The notes under the pieces: generated by a model | Database searches by the model: none | What the model saw: only the letters and a program-made list of their open reading frames with translations | What the model was told of the DNA's origin: nothing | Shown: positions 7,131 through 15,265 of the stretch, one piece after another | Position numbering within the stretch: position 1 is the stretch's first letter | Layout of the letters: the number at the start of each line of letters is the position of its first letter | Assembly: GCA_017395245.1 (NCBI GenBank) | Contig: JAFPVR010000083.1 | Coordinates: forward strand, 1-64,000 | Direction: 5' to 3' | Length of the DNA: 64,000 bases | DNA from: Bacteroidales bacterium | GTDB taxonomy: Bacteria; Bacteroidota; Bacteroidia; Bacteroidales; WCHB1-69 | Made by a program: the position numbers and the translations under genes

Positions 7131-8852
7131 ATGTCTGTAAAAAAGGTAAAAAGGCTGTCGTTCGTGCGGAATCAATGGCTTCTGCTTTCGCTCGTTGTAT
7201 GCCTTTCCTTTGGGCTGGGTTCGTGCAAAAACCGGACTCGCGATAAAGCGAAAAGCCAGCAGAAGGTCGAGAATTGCCTGACGGACACCTTGGCTGCCGA
7301 TTTCACGGAACTCGAGCAGCTCAACCCGGCTCTCCTGAATACCCGCGACTATTTTGTCGGTGAAATTGACGGCGAGCCGCACATCCTGAAGCTTACGTCT
7401 GCCTCCAAAAACAAAATTCAAGGGAAATGTTACCCTATCGACGCTTCCACGAACACCAGCCACCCTGTCGTTTTCACTCTCAGGAGTGCCGACAGTGCGT
7501 ATGTGTTGACCTACGGCAAGGAAACGGCTTCGGTACGCTTCTCCCTACACATCGATACGGTATCCCTTTCCGGTTCCGTCACCTCCCTTGGCGACCAAGC
7601 GCGCGAGCACCGCATCGCTTTCAAGCGTCACCGCTCCCCAGCTTACTCGGTGGCAACCTCAAGCTGCTACCTTGAGCCCCAATTCACCTTCACGAGAGTG
7701 CCGGACATCCACTACGGCAAGGTGAAGGGCTTTTGGACAAGCTATCCGATGGAAGGCGACACCAACTACGCCAAAATGATTTTCAAGTTGTTGCCGAACA
7801 CCATGATTCCCAAGAAATTGGACTTGTCCATGGATTTGTATCTCCCGAATGACAGCGCCCACAACCATCCGTTGCTTGTGCTATTGCACGGCGGCGCGTT
7901 TTTCTTTGGCGACAAGGGTGAACGCAACATGCGGGGATGGTGCGAGCATTTCGCGCAGTGCGGGTATGCAGTGGCTTCCGTCAACTACCGAATGGGGTTC
8001 GCCATTACCAAGAGTTCTATACAACAGTGTGGTTATCAGGCGGTTCAGGATGCACATGCCGCCCTTCGATACCTTGTGGCGCATGCCGAGGAATATCGGA
8101 TCGATCCGGACCACGTTTTCCTTGCGGGAACCAGCGCAGGATCCATCACGGCCTTGGCTGCGACTTTCATGACGGACAACAACTGTCCGCCATACGTTGC
8201 CAAACACAAGCTGGTGAAGAAGTGCGGACGACTGCACACTTCGGGCAATGAGTACCGGAATGAGGTGAAAATCAAGGCTGTGGCCAACATGTGGGGCGCT
8301 TTGTACGACTTGCATGAACTGGATGGTTGCCACATCCCGGTGGTCTCCTTCCACGGCACCGCCGACAAAATTGTTCCGTTTGACTACGGATACCCGTTTT
8401 CGGGCATTAAAGGCAAGATTGGCGAAATGATGTTCGACGAGATGTATGGCTCGCAGGCCATCCACCGCTATCTTGACTCCCTGCACGTACGCAACAAGCT
8501 GTACCCGCTCGAAGGTTGCGGTCATGCCCCGCATCAGGAGAAAAACGGCACGTTGAACAAATACTACCTGTTCATCCAGGGGAAAATGCTGGACTTCTTC
8601 TATCCCGAACTGAAAACCAAATGCAAGCTGGAAAACGACGACCGCGATCCGCAGATCTACTGTATCGCCGATGCGGGCGTTACCTGCAGCAGCTGGCAAG
8701 TAGAGGGCGGTTTGATACTCGAAATTGCCGGCAACAGTGTCCGGGTTGTATGGTTTGACGACCAACCCAAGCACCTGTTGCGCGCCAGCGGGTTCAACAC
8801 CCTTGGCGTACCGTTTAGTCAAGAATGGAGCCCCATGAAGGCCTGTTCATAA
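7131..8852 (+). CDS. Lipoprotein carbohydrate-esterase-like alpha/beta hydrolase
   Basis: 573 aa from the ATG at 7131; a TTG at 7113 is only 5 nt from the tRNA end and is less likely. The N-terminus has a lipoprotein signal (LVVCLSFGLGSC). Residues about 20-190 are an unassigned beta-rich region. The hydrolase domain has the oxyanion motif HGGAFF (His253), nucleophile GTSAGS (Ser335), the acid in HGTADKIVPF and the base in EGCGHAPH. This order matches the BD-FAE/carboxylesterase group active on acylated sugars or xylan-type substrates. The last 60 residues follow the domain and are not a T9SS sorting domain. There is no promoter between the tRNA and this gene, so they may share a transcript. 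Confidence 0.85.
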   Translation: MSVKKVKRLSFVRNQWLLLSLVVCLSFGLGSCKNRTRDKAKSQQKVENCLTDTLAADFTELEQLNPALLNTRDYFVGEIDGEPHILKLTSASKNKIQGKCYPIDASTNTSHPVVFTLRSADSAYVLTYGKETASVRFSLHIDTVSLSGSVTSLGDQAREHRIAFKRHRSPAYSVATSSCYLEPQFTFTRVPDIHYGKVKGFWTSYPMEGDTNYAKMIFKLLPNTMIPKKLDLSMDLYLPNDSAHNHPLLVLLHGGAFFFGDKGERNMRGWCEHFAQCGYAVASVNYRMGFAITKSSIQQCGYQAVQDAHAALRYLVAHAEEYRIDPDHVFLAGTSAGSITALAATFMTDNNCPPYVAKHKLVKKCGRLHTSGNEYRNEVKIKAVANMWGALYDLHELDGCHIPVVSFHGTADKIVPFDYGYPFSGIKGKIGEMMFDEMYGSQAIHRYLDSLHVRNKLYPLEGCGHAPHQEKNGTLNKYYLFIQGKMLDFFYPELKTKCKLENDDRDPQIYCIADAGVTCSSWQVEGGLILEIAGNSVRVVWFDDQPKHLLRASGFNTLGVPFSQEWSPMKACS

Positions 8853-8891
8853 CCCCGTTTCCCGTTGTTGAAAAAATATTTTCACAGAGGG

Positions 8892-8921
8892 TTGTTTATA
8901 TTCAAAAAAAGTCTATTTTTG
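8892..8921 (+). promoter_or_regulatory. Promoter of rpsT
   Basis: TTG at 8892-8894, a 19-nt spacer and TATTTTTG at 8914-8921; the ATG follows 47 nt later. A good match to the Bacteroidota consensus. Confidence 0.7.
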
Positions 8922-8968
8922 CAGCCCGAAAATTTAGAACGTAAATTATTCAAAAACAGTAAGAAATA

Positions 8969-9220
8969 ATGGCAAACCACAAGTCATCATTAAAGAGAAT
9001 TAGAGCAAACGAGAGAAAGAGATTGGCCAACCGCTATTACTCCAAGACCATGCGTAACGCGTTGCGCGACATCCGCGCCATCAGCGACAAAGGCGAGGCC
9101 ACGCAGAACCTGCCGGCCATGACCGCCATGATCGACAAGCTGGCCAAGAGGGGCATGATCCACAAGAACAAAGCCGCCAACCTCAAGTCCGGCTTGATGA
9201 AGAAAATCAATGCCCTCTAA
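8969..9220 (+). CDS. rpsT: 30S ribosomal protein S20
   Basis: 83 aa, lysine/arginine rich, starting [26 protein letters not shown] and ending with the conserved [19 protein letters not shown] helix. S20 binds 16S rRNA early in small-subunit assembly. It has its own promoter. The last 11 nt overlap the start of the thioesterase gene in another frame, suggesting coupled translation. Confidence 0.98.
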   Translation: MANHKSSLKRIRANERKRLANRYYSKTMRNALRDIRAISDKGEATQNLPAMTAMIDKLAKRGMIHKNKAANLKSGLMKKINAL

Positions 9221-9650
9221 ACCGCTGCGGGAAGACATCGACTTCCGCGTATCCGTGCCCGTGCAGGTGCGGATGAGCGATTTAGACCCCTTCGTCCATG
9301 TCAATAACGGCGTCCAATGCCATTACTTTGACATCGGACGGAGTTTTTATTTGGAAAAAGTGTTACAGGACCAGGTTGATTGGACCACCATCGACCTGGT
9401 TTTGGTGCATATAGAGCTCGACTTCGCCGCGCCCGTGGAATTCCACGACCAGTTGGTCTGTGAGTCCAAAATCATCGAAATCGGCCACAAGAGCCTCAAA
9501 ATGGTCCAGCAACTTCGCGAGACCCGCACCAACACCGTGAAAACCACCTGTTACAGCGTTCTTGCCGGCTTCGACCGCACCACGCACCAGTCCATCCCCA
9601 TCCAGGAGGAGTACAAACGGTTGATTCGGGAATTCGAAGGGATGGTGTAG
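9210..9650 (+). CDS. Acyl-CoA thioesterase, hot-dog fold (4HBT type)
   Basis: 146 aa. [34 protein letters not shown] carries the 4HBT signature, in which an Asp and the HVNN segment line the catalytic site. The family cleaves acyl-CoA or acyl-ACP thioesters in the cytoplasm; the chain length preferred here cannot be read. The ATG at 9210 lies inside the last codons of rpsT (11-nt overlap), and no separate promoter is visible, so it is read from the rpsT transcript. A family C palindrome follows the stop after 10 nt. Confidence 0.88.
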   Translation: MPSKPLREDIDFRVSVPVQVRMSDLDPFVHVNNGVQCHYFDIGRSFYLEKVLQDQVDWTTIDLVLVHIELDFAAPVEFHDQLVCESKIIEIGHKSLKMVQQLRETRTNTVKTTCYSVLAGFDRTTHQSIPIQEEYKRLIREFEGMV

Positions 9651-9660
9651 AACGCATGAT

Positions 9661-9688
9661 GTAGAGACGCAAAATTTTGCGTCTCTAC
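9661..9688. repeat. Family C 28-bp palindrome
   Basis: A perfect inverted repeat GTAGAGACGC-AAAATTTT-GCGTCTCTAC between two co-directional genes, 10 nt after the thioesterase stop. It could act as an intrinsic hairpin between them. The same termini are found at 13762, 13811, 15183, 22104, 39999 and 48778. Confidence 0.9.
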
Positions 9689-9725
9689 CACAAACCTCAA
9701 TGTTCTCATAACCTGTAATCGTTGC

Positions 9726-10472
9726 ATGATCAGCAAAAACCGCATATCCCAAATCCGCAAACTCCACACCAAAAAGTTTCGCGACGAGAGCGGATTGTTT
9801 TTGGTGGAGGGCTACAAATGTGTGGAAATGTTGTGTGCATCGGACTATGTGGTGGAAGAGATTTTCGCCACCGAGGAGGCCTTTGCGGACAACGGCTGGC
9901 TGAGCGGTCGGGAGCTTACTATGGCTACCGCTACCGACATGGCGCGTATCAGCACCATGCAGACTCCGCCGGAGCTGCTTGCCATTGCAAAACAACGTGC
10001 TGAAAACCAAAACATTCCTGACAACGAACCCATCCTTGTCCTTGACCATATTTCCGATCCTGGAAACCTTGGCACTATCATACGCACTGCCGACTGGTTC
10101 GGTATCCGCCATGTCGTCTGTTCGCCCGATTGCGTGGAATTCTACAATCCGAAGGTCATCCAGGCCACCATGGGCTCATTCACGCATATACACCTGCACA
10201 CATGCCCGCTCGTCCCCTTCCTGCAGGAAGCTGTTCAACACCGCCGCATTCTCGGAACGTTTCTTGACGGACAACCTATCAACGAATGCGAGTTTCAAGG
10301 GAGCGACATCGTGATTATCGGCAACGAATCGAACGGCATTTCCGCCGAGGTGGCTGTTGCTGTCACGCACCGCATCACCATTCCGTCCGCAGCGCAGGGT
10401 CGCGAAACCGCTGAATCATTGAACGCAGCCGTGGCGGCCGCCGTGGTGATGTATCGTTGGCGGGGCTTTTAA
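9726..10472 (+). CDS. SpoU/TrmH-family RNA 2'-O-methyltransferase
   Basis: 248 aa. The N-terminal substrate-binding part (ISQIRKLHTKKFRDESGLFLVEGYK) is followed by the SPOUT knot motifs: LDHISDPGNLGTIIRTADWFG (motif 1, Asn and Arg), IVIIGNESNGIS (motif 2) and ITIPSAAQGRETAESLNAAVAAAVVMYRW (motif 3). It methylates a ribose 2'-OH in rRNA or tRNA using SAM; the exact target cannot be named. Its stop codon overlaps that of the convergent PBP gene by 4 nt, so there is no room for a terminator between them. Confidence 0.92.
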   Translation: MISKNRISQIRKLHTKKFRDESGLFLVEGYKCVEMLCASDYVVEEIFATEEAFADNGWLSGRELTMATATDMARISTMQTPPELLAIAKQRAENQNIPDNEPILVLDHISDPGNLGTIIRTADWFGIRHVVCSPDCVEFYNPKVIQATMGSFTHIHLHTCPLVPFLQEAVQHRRILGTFLDGQPINECEFQGSDIVIIGNESNGISAEVAVAVTHRITIPSAAQGRETAESLNAAVAAAVVMYRWRGF

Positions 10473-12778
10473 TCGAAATCCAAATGCATAATTGAATCCC
10501 GTTTCGTCTCGTTGCAACCCGACGGGTCGCCGATGTACGCGCTCGGGATGGCGAAGGTGTAGCCTGACTTCGAACTCTTATCAGTGCCATTGACAATTTG
10601 TTGGTAAGGTAGTTTCGGGTCGGAATAGACTTTGCTCATAAAGAGGCCGAACACGGGCATGGCCGTTCTTGCGCCTTGTCCGAGTGCAGTGCTGCGGAAG
10701 TGCGCGGCACGATCCTCACAGCCCACCCATACGCCGCAGGTCAGCAGCGGAGTGTAGCCCACAAACCAGCCGTCGGACTGGTTGTCGGTGGTGCCCGTCT
10801 TGCCCGCGCACGGGAACGAGATGCCGTATTGGCTGCGCAGACGGCCGCCGGTGCCGAAATCGACAACACCCTGCATCAACCGCACTGTTTTGAACGCTGT
10901 GATTTGGTCCATCGCCTCGTTGGTCTTCGGCACGTTGGTGTATATCACGTTGCCTTCCTTGTCGCAGATGTGCGTGATGAAGATGGGCTCCACATAGACA
11001 CCCTGGTTCGGGAAGCAGTTGATGGCACCGACTTGCTCATAAAGCGTTAATTCGCACGCTCCCAAGCAGATGGAGGGGACGGCGGGAATGTCGGAGGTCA
11101 TGCCCATATTGCGAACTAAATCAATGACGGCGTTGGGCCCATAGCGTTTCATCAGGTAGGCCGACACCTGGTTGAGCGACATGGCCAGTGCCTCCCGTAA
11201 GGGCAACATCTGACCTTCTTTGTAGCTACCGGAATTGCGGGGAGTCCAAGGACCGCTCGGGGTCTCGATAGTCACGGGCACGTTGGGCACCATCGTGCAG
11301 GGGTCGAAGTCGCCGCTCTGCATGGCCACGGTGTAGACGTACGGCTTGAAGGTGGATCCCACTTGTCGCCGCGAAAGTTTCACGTGGTCGAACTGGAAGT
11401 ATTCGTAGTTGGTGCCGCCCACGTAGGCTTTCACGTGGCCGGTGGCCGCCTCCATGCACATCAGTCCGCACTGCAGGAACGACTTGTAGTAGCGGATGGA
11501 ATCCATCGGGGTCATCACCGTGTCGATCATGCGGTTGTGGTTGTAGACGGTCATCTTCACCTTCTGGTTGAAGGCTTTTTCGATTTCTTCTTCCGACTTG
11601 CCGGCATCCTTCATCAGTTCGTAGCGCTCGCTCTGTTTCACGGCGCGCCACAGGATATTGTGGGTTTGCTCCTCGCTGAGGTTCACGAACGGCGCGTTCT
11701 TCGCTCCCTTGATGTGGTTGAAGAAGAGCGGTTGCAGGTAGTCGCAGACGTGTTCCTTGACGGCGGCTTCGGCGTGCTTCTGCATTCGCGAGTCGATGGT
11801 GGTGTAGATTTTGAGACCGTCGCAGTAGAGGTCGTAGCGGGTGCCGTCGTTCTTGGGATTCTTGTCGCACCAGTCTTTGAGCACCATACGCAGGTATTCG
11901 CGGAAGTAGGTGGCGATGCCGGCGGTGTGGGCCTGGGACTTGAAGTGGCTCATGTCAATTGGAATCTGCTTGATGGAATCGAACTGAGCATCAGTGAGAT
12001 ACCCGTATTTGTTCATCTGTGAGAGCACCGTGTTGCGGCGGTCGAGGGAGGCCTGCGGGTGACGGCGGGGGCTGTATTTGGAGGGAGCCTTCAGCATGCC
12101 CACGAGCAGGGCGGCCTCCTCGGTGTTGATGTCGGCAGGATCTTTGTCGAAATAGGTTCTCGCAGCCGATTTGATGCCTACGGCGTTGTTGCCGAAATCG
12201 ACAGTGTTGAAGTACATGGCGAGGATTTCGTCCTTCGAGTATGCGCGTTCCAGCTTGGCGGCCACGACCCACTCTTTGAACTTGGTGAAGACGATTTTGA
12301 TTTTGCCGGCATGGGGGTCGCGGGGGAAGAGGTTTTTGGCCAACTGCTGGGTGATGGTACTGCCGCCGCCCTTGCGATGGAACGTCATCACACCGAAGGC
12401 CACACGGAAGAGTGCCTTCACATCAACGCCGGAATGTTTGTAGAAACGGGAATCCTCGGTGGCGATGAGTGCGTCTTTGAGTTCGTCGGAGAGGTCGGCA
12501 TACTTGCAGTTGGAGCGGTTTTCGCGGTAGTAGGTGCCCAAAAGCTCGCCGTCGGAGGAGATGACCTCCGTGGCCAAGTTGGAGTCGGGGTTTTCCAACT
12601 CCGCGAACGAGGGCATGTATCCCATCCAGCCCAAGGAGATGAGCAGGAATATGAGGCACACCAGCCCGAACAGGATAAAATAGACCTTCCAGAAGATTTT
12701 TGCCCATTTCGGGAAAGAATCTCCGGATGTTTTATTTCGTCTGCCGCCCTGCGACGCGGCATTTTTTGCAGTGTACAT
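10469..12778 (-). CDS. mrcA: Class A penicillin-binding protein (PBP1a-type)
   Basis: 769 aa. A short cytoplasmic tail and one membrane segment (VYFILFGLVCLIFLLISLGW) precede a GT51 transglycosylase domain (ATEDSRFYKHSGVD with catalytic Glu; GGGSTITQQLAKNLF) and a transpeptidase domain with VGSTFKP (Ser475, SxxK), SLNQVSAYL (SxN) and GKTGTTDNQSDGWFVG (KTG). It polymerises and cross-links peptidoglycan in the periplasm. A frame from 12802 exists, but the promoter box at 12800-12807 falls on that start, so the ATG at 12778 is chosen. The SxN motif is SLN, typical of class A enzymes. It shares a divergent intergenic region with the DUF975 gene. Confidence 0.94.
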   Translation of the reverse strand: MYTAKNAASQGGRRNKTSGDSFPKWAKIFWKVYFILFGLVCLIFLLISLGWMGYMPSFAELENPDSNLATEVISSDGELLGTYYRENRSNCKYADLSDELKDALIATEDSRFYKHSGVDVKALFRVAFGVMTFHRKGGGSTITQQLAKNLFPRDPHAGKIKIVFTKFKEWVVAAKLERAYSKDEILAMYFNTVDFGNNAVGIKSAARTYFDKDPADINTEEAALLVGMLKAPSKYSPRRHPQASLDRRNTVLSQMNKYGYLTDAQFDSIKQIPIDMSHFKSQAHTAGIATYFREYLRMVLKDWCDKNPKNDGTRYDLYCDGLKIYTTIDSRMQKHAEAAVKEHVCDYLQPLFFNHIKGAKNAPFVNLSEEQTHNILWRAVKQSERYELMKDAGKSEEEIEKAFNQKVKMTVYNHNRMIDTVMTPMDSIRYYKSFLQCGLMCMEAATGHVKAYVGGTNYEYFQFDHVKLSRRQVGSTFKPYVYTVAMQSGDFDPCTMVPNVPVTIETPSGPWTPRNSGSYKEGQMLPLREALAMSLNQVSAYLMKRYGPNAVIDLVRNMGMTSDIPAVPSICLGACELTLYEQVGAINCFPNQGVYVEPIFITHICDKEGNVIYTNVPKTNEAMDQITAFKTVRLMQGVVDFGTGGRLRSQYGISFPCAGKTGTTDNQSDGWFVGYTPLLTCGVWVGCEDRAAHFRSTALGQGARTAMPVFGLFMSKVYSDPKLPYQQIVNGTDKSSKSGYTFAIPSAYIGDPSGCNETKRDSIMHLDFD

Positions 12779-12799
12779 ATCATTTTGGTTTTGAGGCTG

Positions 12800-12807
12800 C
12801 AAAGATA
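12800..12807 (-). promoter_or_regulatory. -7 box of the PBP gene
   Basis: TATCTTTG on the minus strand, 22 nt upstream of the chosen ATG at 12778. No convincing -33 element was found. Confidence 0.55.
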
Positions 12808-12843
12808 CAAAAAATACAGTTTCAGGTTTCTTGGTTGAGAATC

Positions 12844-12864
12844 TGAAACTTGAAACATGAAACT
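12844..12864 (+). repeat. Heptamer array in the PBP/DUF975 divergent region (3 units)
   Basis: TGAAACT, TGAAACA, TGAAACT at 12844, 12851 and 12858. Upstream, GTTTCAG and GTTTCTT resemble it in inverse orientation, so the region is partly palindromic. It overlaps the presumed -33 zone of the DUF975 promoter. Confidence 0.7.
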
Positions 12865-12882
12865 AATATTTTTGTACTTTTG
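12850..12882 (+). promoter_or_regulatory. Promoter of the DUF975 gene
   Basis: TACTTTTG (12875-12882) with TTG at 12850-12852, a 22-nt spacer; the ATG is at 12928. Confidence 0.55.
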
Positions 12883-12927
12883 CCGTCTGTAAAATAATAA
12901 ATCATTCACCGTTAAAATATCAACATT

Positions 12928-13746
12928 ATGGGAAAAATCAACGATTTGAAAGACCAGGCATTGGCTACACTGAAAGGTAAATGGGGTTCCTTTGTGGGGC
13001 TTACCTTCATCTATCTGCTGATCTATTCGCTATGCTGCTTTTTAGCCATGTTCGGAACCATTTTTGAAGGCAGCTCGTTCACCGGGCTGGCCGTTACATT
13101 CTCCTTCATAGGCTCCATCCTGATGGTTCTGCTCATTCCGATGGGTTACGGCTATATGGTGGCCTACCTGCACTCTTCACGACAGGACCTCCCCGCCGAA
13201 ATCGGTGACCTGTTCTTCGGCTTCCGCAAAGGACAGTTCGCGCGTGTGCTGGGTACCTACATCTTGTTGGGGCTTATCCTTATGGTAGCCATGATTCCCT
13301 ATTTCGCCTTTATCAGCATTATGGCCGCTCGAGGACAGATGGGAAATGAAAGTAAATATGGATTCTTCCTGTTCATTATGTTGTTGCTGATGATTCCGAT
13401 GTATGTGGTCGCGCTTGCCTACGCCTTGGTGCCTTTTCTTCTTTGCGACGAGCCAGAACTCTCCGCCAGAGAGATACTTACCAAAAGTCGCGTCATGATG
13501 CAAGGCCATAAGGGGGAACTTTTCATGCTAATGCTGAGCTTCATCGGTTGGGGTGTGCTGGCGTTGTTCACGTTTGGCATCGGCTACCTGTGGCTTGCCC
13601 CGTACATGTGCATGACCTTCACCAAATACTACGAGCAGCTCCGCGCGGAATACGAAGGTATTGCGGACGAGGGTGGTGAGCAACCTGTTGTGGAAGAGCC
13701 CGCACATGAAACGGCGGAGCCTGAGTCTGCGGAGGTTTCAGAATAA
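12928..13746 (+). CDS. DUF975-like integral membrane protein
   Basis: 272 aa. The N-terminal MGKINDLKDQALATLKGKWGSFVGLTFIYLLIY follows the DUF975 pattern, in which LKGxW opens the first membrane segment. About five or six hydrophobic segments follow (residues about 23-45, 50-75, 110-130, 150-175, 200-230), with an acidic, proline-rich cytoplasmic-type tail rich in Glu. Its function is not known. It stands alone, divergent from the PBP gene, and is followed by two family C palindromes. Confidence 0.75.
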   Translation: MGKINDLKDQALATLKGKWGSFVGLTFIYLLIYSLCCFLAMFGTIFEGSSFTGLAVTFSFIGSILMVLLIPMGYGYMVAYLHSSRQDLPAEIGDLFFGFRKGQFARVLGTYILLGLILMVAMIPYFAFISIMAARGQMGNESKYGFFLFIMLLLMIPMYVVALAYALVPFLLCDEPELSAREILTKSRVMMQGHKGELFMLMLSFIGWGVLALFTFGIGYLWLAPYMCMTFTKYYEQLRAEYEGIADEGGEQPVVEEPAHETAEPESAEVSE

Positions 13747-13761
13747 TGTGTTTGTTTCGTT

Positions 13762-13789
13762 GTAGAGACGGGGCATGCCCCGTCTCTAC
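13762..13789. repeat. Family C palindrome (first of a pair)
   Basis: GTAGAGACGGGGCATGCCCC followed by GTCTCTAC, a perfect 28-bp inverted repeat 16 nt after the DUF975 stop. Confidence 0.9.
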
Positions 13790-13808
13790 GGTTTACGATG
13801 TCGTGACG

Positions 13809-13840
13809 TTGTAGAGACGCGCCATGGCACGTCTCTACAA
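13809..13840. repeat. Family C palindrome (second of a pair), abutting the ATPase stop
   Basis: A 32-bp near-perfect palindrome TTGTAGAGACGCGCCATGGC then ACGTCTCTACAA, ending 1 nt before the stop codon of the minus-strand ATPase gene. The two copies lie between convergent genes and may serve as a bidirectional terminator. Confidence 0.9.
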
Positions 13841-13841
13841 A

Positions 13842-15050
13842 TCAATACAAAAATCCAAATAACCAGAGCGGAATACGGTTCTTCCGTCCAATTTCTGTGT
13901 TGTCCACTGCCAGGTAGCTGTCGGGGATGTCTTTGATCTGGTCAAAGGTTTTGCTTTTGCCGCCCACCTCAAACAGATGCTTGCGGTCAACCAGAAAATC
14001 GCCGGCGGCGGGGTAATGCACCTCATGCGCCAGCGACAGCTGGTTCATAAAGAATGTCTCGCGCAGGGTGCCCGTGTCCACACGGGGGGTGAGCGCATGC
14101 ATTAGCGTCGGGTTGCCGAGGTATATCTTGTCGGGTCGCGACAGGTCATCCACCCTTTTGGCGTTGCCGCCCAACAGTTGGAGAAGGCCGCCCCGCTGCA
14201 ACGCATACAGCATTTTCAAGCCCTGGTTGCGGTCTGTCTCAAGCTCCTTGTACAATTCGTTCATCTTGGGCAACTGCGGAACTCGTTCCGCGATGATCAT
14301 CAACAGCTTCCGAGTCTTGCGGATAGTGGAGACCATGACCTCCTCAATATTTGGGTAATCCACCTCAAGTATCTGATTCACAATGCTCTCGATTCGCTGA
14401 TAATAGCCGTGATGCACCTGCTTGTAAAACGGGTAATAGCCCACTTCGAGATATTTCTTGAAATGTTCCAGCACTTTGATTTGCTCACAAACCGACATGG
14501 CAAAGTCCACATGATTCTGCAGCACATCGTCTAATGATAAGGCCTGCACAGCAAGGATATTCTCATATTCCAGATACTCCCGGAACGAAAGACCGCGCAT
14601 CTCATACATGGTCAGCCTGCGTGACAAATCCGCCTCGCTGCTACCCAATTGGAGCATAGAAGAACCCGTGTAAACAACTTGAAGCCCGGGATAGTCATCG
14701 TGCAGGTTTTTCAGCAGCGCCTTCCACTGCTTGTAGTAATGAATTTCGTCGATGAACAGATGCGTGACACCGTGCGTATAGACATATTCCACCAGTTCGA
14801 TAAGATCGTGGGTGGCGAACCAGAGGTTGTCCAAGGAAATGTACAGCACCTTGTCCAAACAGCTCCCCTTGAAGGTTTTTTTGATGTGTTGTAGGAGCAG
14901 CGTGGTTTTCCCGCACCCTTTCGGGCCTTTGAGGCCAATGAGGGTGTCATTCCAATCTATTTCCGGATACAAATAGCGAAAGAATACCATGGGTGTAGCC
15001 GCAAGTTTGCGTTGAAAAATCCGGGTCAAAAAGTTGACGTGTTCTTCCAT
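13842..15050 (-). CDS. AAA-type ATP-binding protein with DUF4143-like C-terminus
   Basis: 402 aa. Walker A is GLKGPKGCGKTT (Lys48), Walker B is THLFIDEIHY (about residues 113-122), and VVYTGSSMLQL fits a sensor I strand. The C-terminal half (RKTRKLLMIIAERVPQLPKMNELYKELE...FLVDRKHLFEVGGKSKTFDQI) resembles the DUF4143 part of the many strain-variable 'ATP-binding protein' families of Bacteroidales, whose role is not settled; the tail has a degenerate nuclease-like look. It is monocistronic, with its own promoter, and family C palindromes lie on both sides, which suggests a mobile or accessory unit. Function unknown. Confidence 0.82.
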   Translation of the reverse strand: MEEHVNFLTRIFQRKLAATPMVFFRYLYPEIDWNDTLIGLKGPKGCGKTTLLLQHIKKTFKGSCLDKVLYISLDNLWFATHDLIELVEYVYTHGVTHLFIDEIHYYKQWKALLKNLHDDYPGLQVVYTGSSMLQLGSSEADLSRRLTMYEMRGLSFREYLEYENILAVQALSLDDVLQNHVDFAMSVCEQIKVLEHFKKYLEVGYYPFYKQVHHGYYQRIESIVNQILEVDYPNIEEVMVSTIRKTRKLLMIIAERVPQLPKMNELYKELETDRNQGLKMLYALQRGGLLQLLGGNAKRVDDLSRPDKIYLGNPTLMHALTPRVDTGTLRETFFMNQLSLAHEVHYPAAGDFLVDRKHLFEVGGKSKTFDQIKDIPDSYLAVDNTEIGRKNRIPLWLFGFLY

Positions 15051-15075
15051 AATAGGCTGATTTTAAAATCTGATG

Positions 15076-15083
15076 CAAAGATA
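15076..15083 (-). promoter_or_regulatory. -7 box of the AAA ATPase gene
   Basis: TATCTTTG on the minus strand, 26 nt upstream of the ATG at 15050. No -33 element identified. Confidence 0.55.
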
Positions 15084-15182
15084 AAAAATATTTCTAAACA
15101 CTATAATCGCGTAAAAATAAATGTTTTGAAGCACTATTTTTTACACAAAAACAATGTTTCGAAACATTCTTTTTGTGGTGTT

Positions 15183-15265
15183 GTAGAGACGTTTTGTCTG
15201 CCCTGTAGAGCCCGTTGTGCGCAACGTCTCGTCTCTACGCGGACGTGAAACATCGCGTCCCTACA
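15183..15265. repeat. Compound family C repeat
   Basis: GTAGAGAC at 15183 pairs with GTCTCTAC at 15231-15238. Inside lie a second GTAGAG and a GTTGTGCGCAAC hairpin, followed by a diverged GCGTCCCTAC at 15255-15264. It looks like two or three family C copies merged. It lies just before the end of the next minus-strand gene. Confidence 0.75.
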
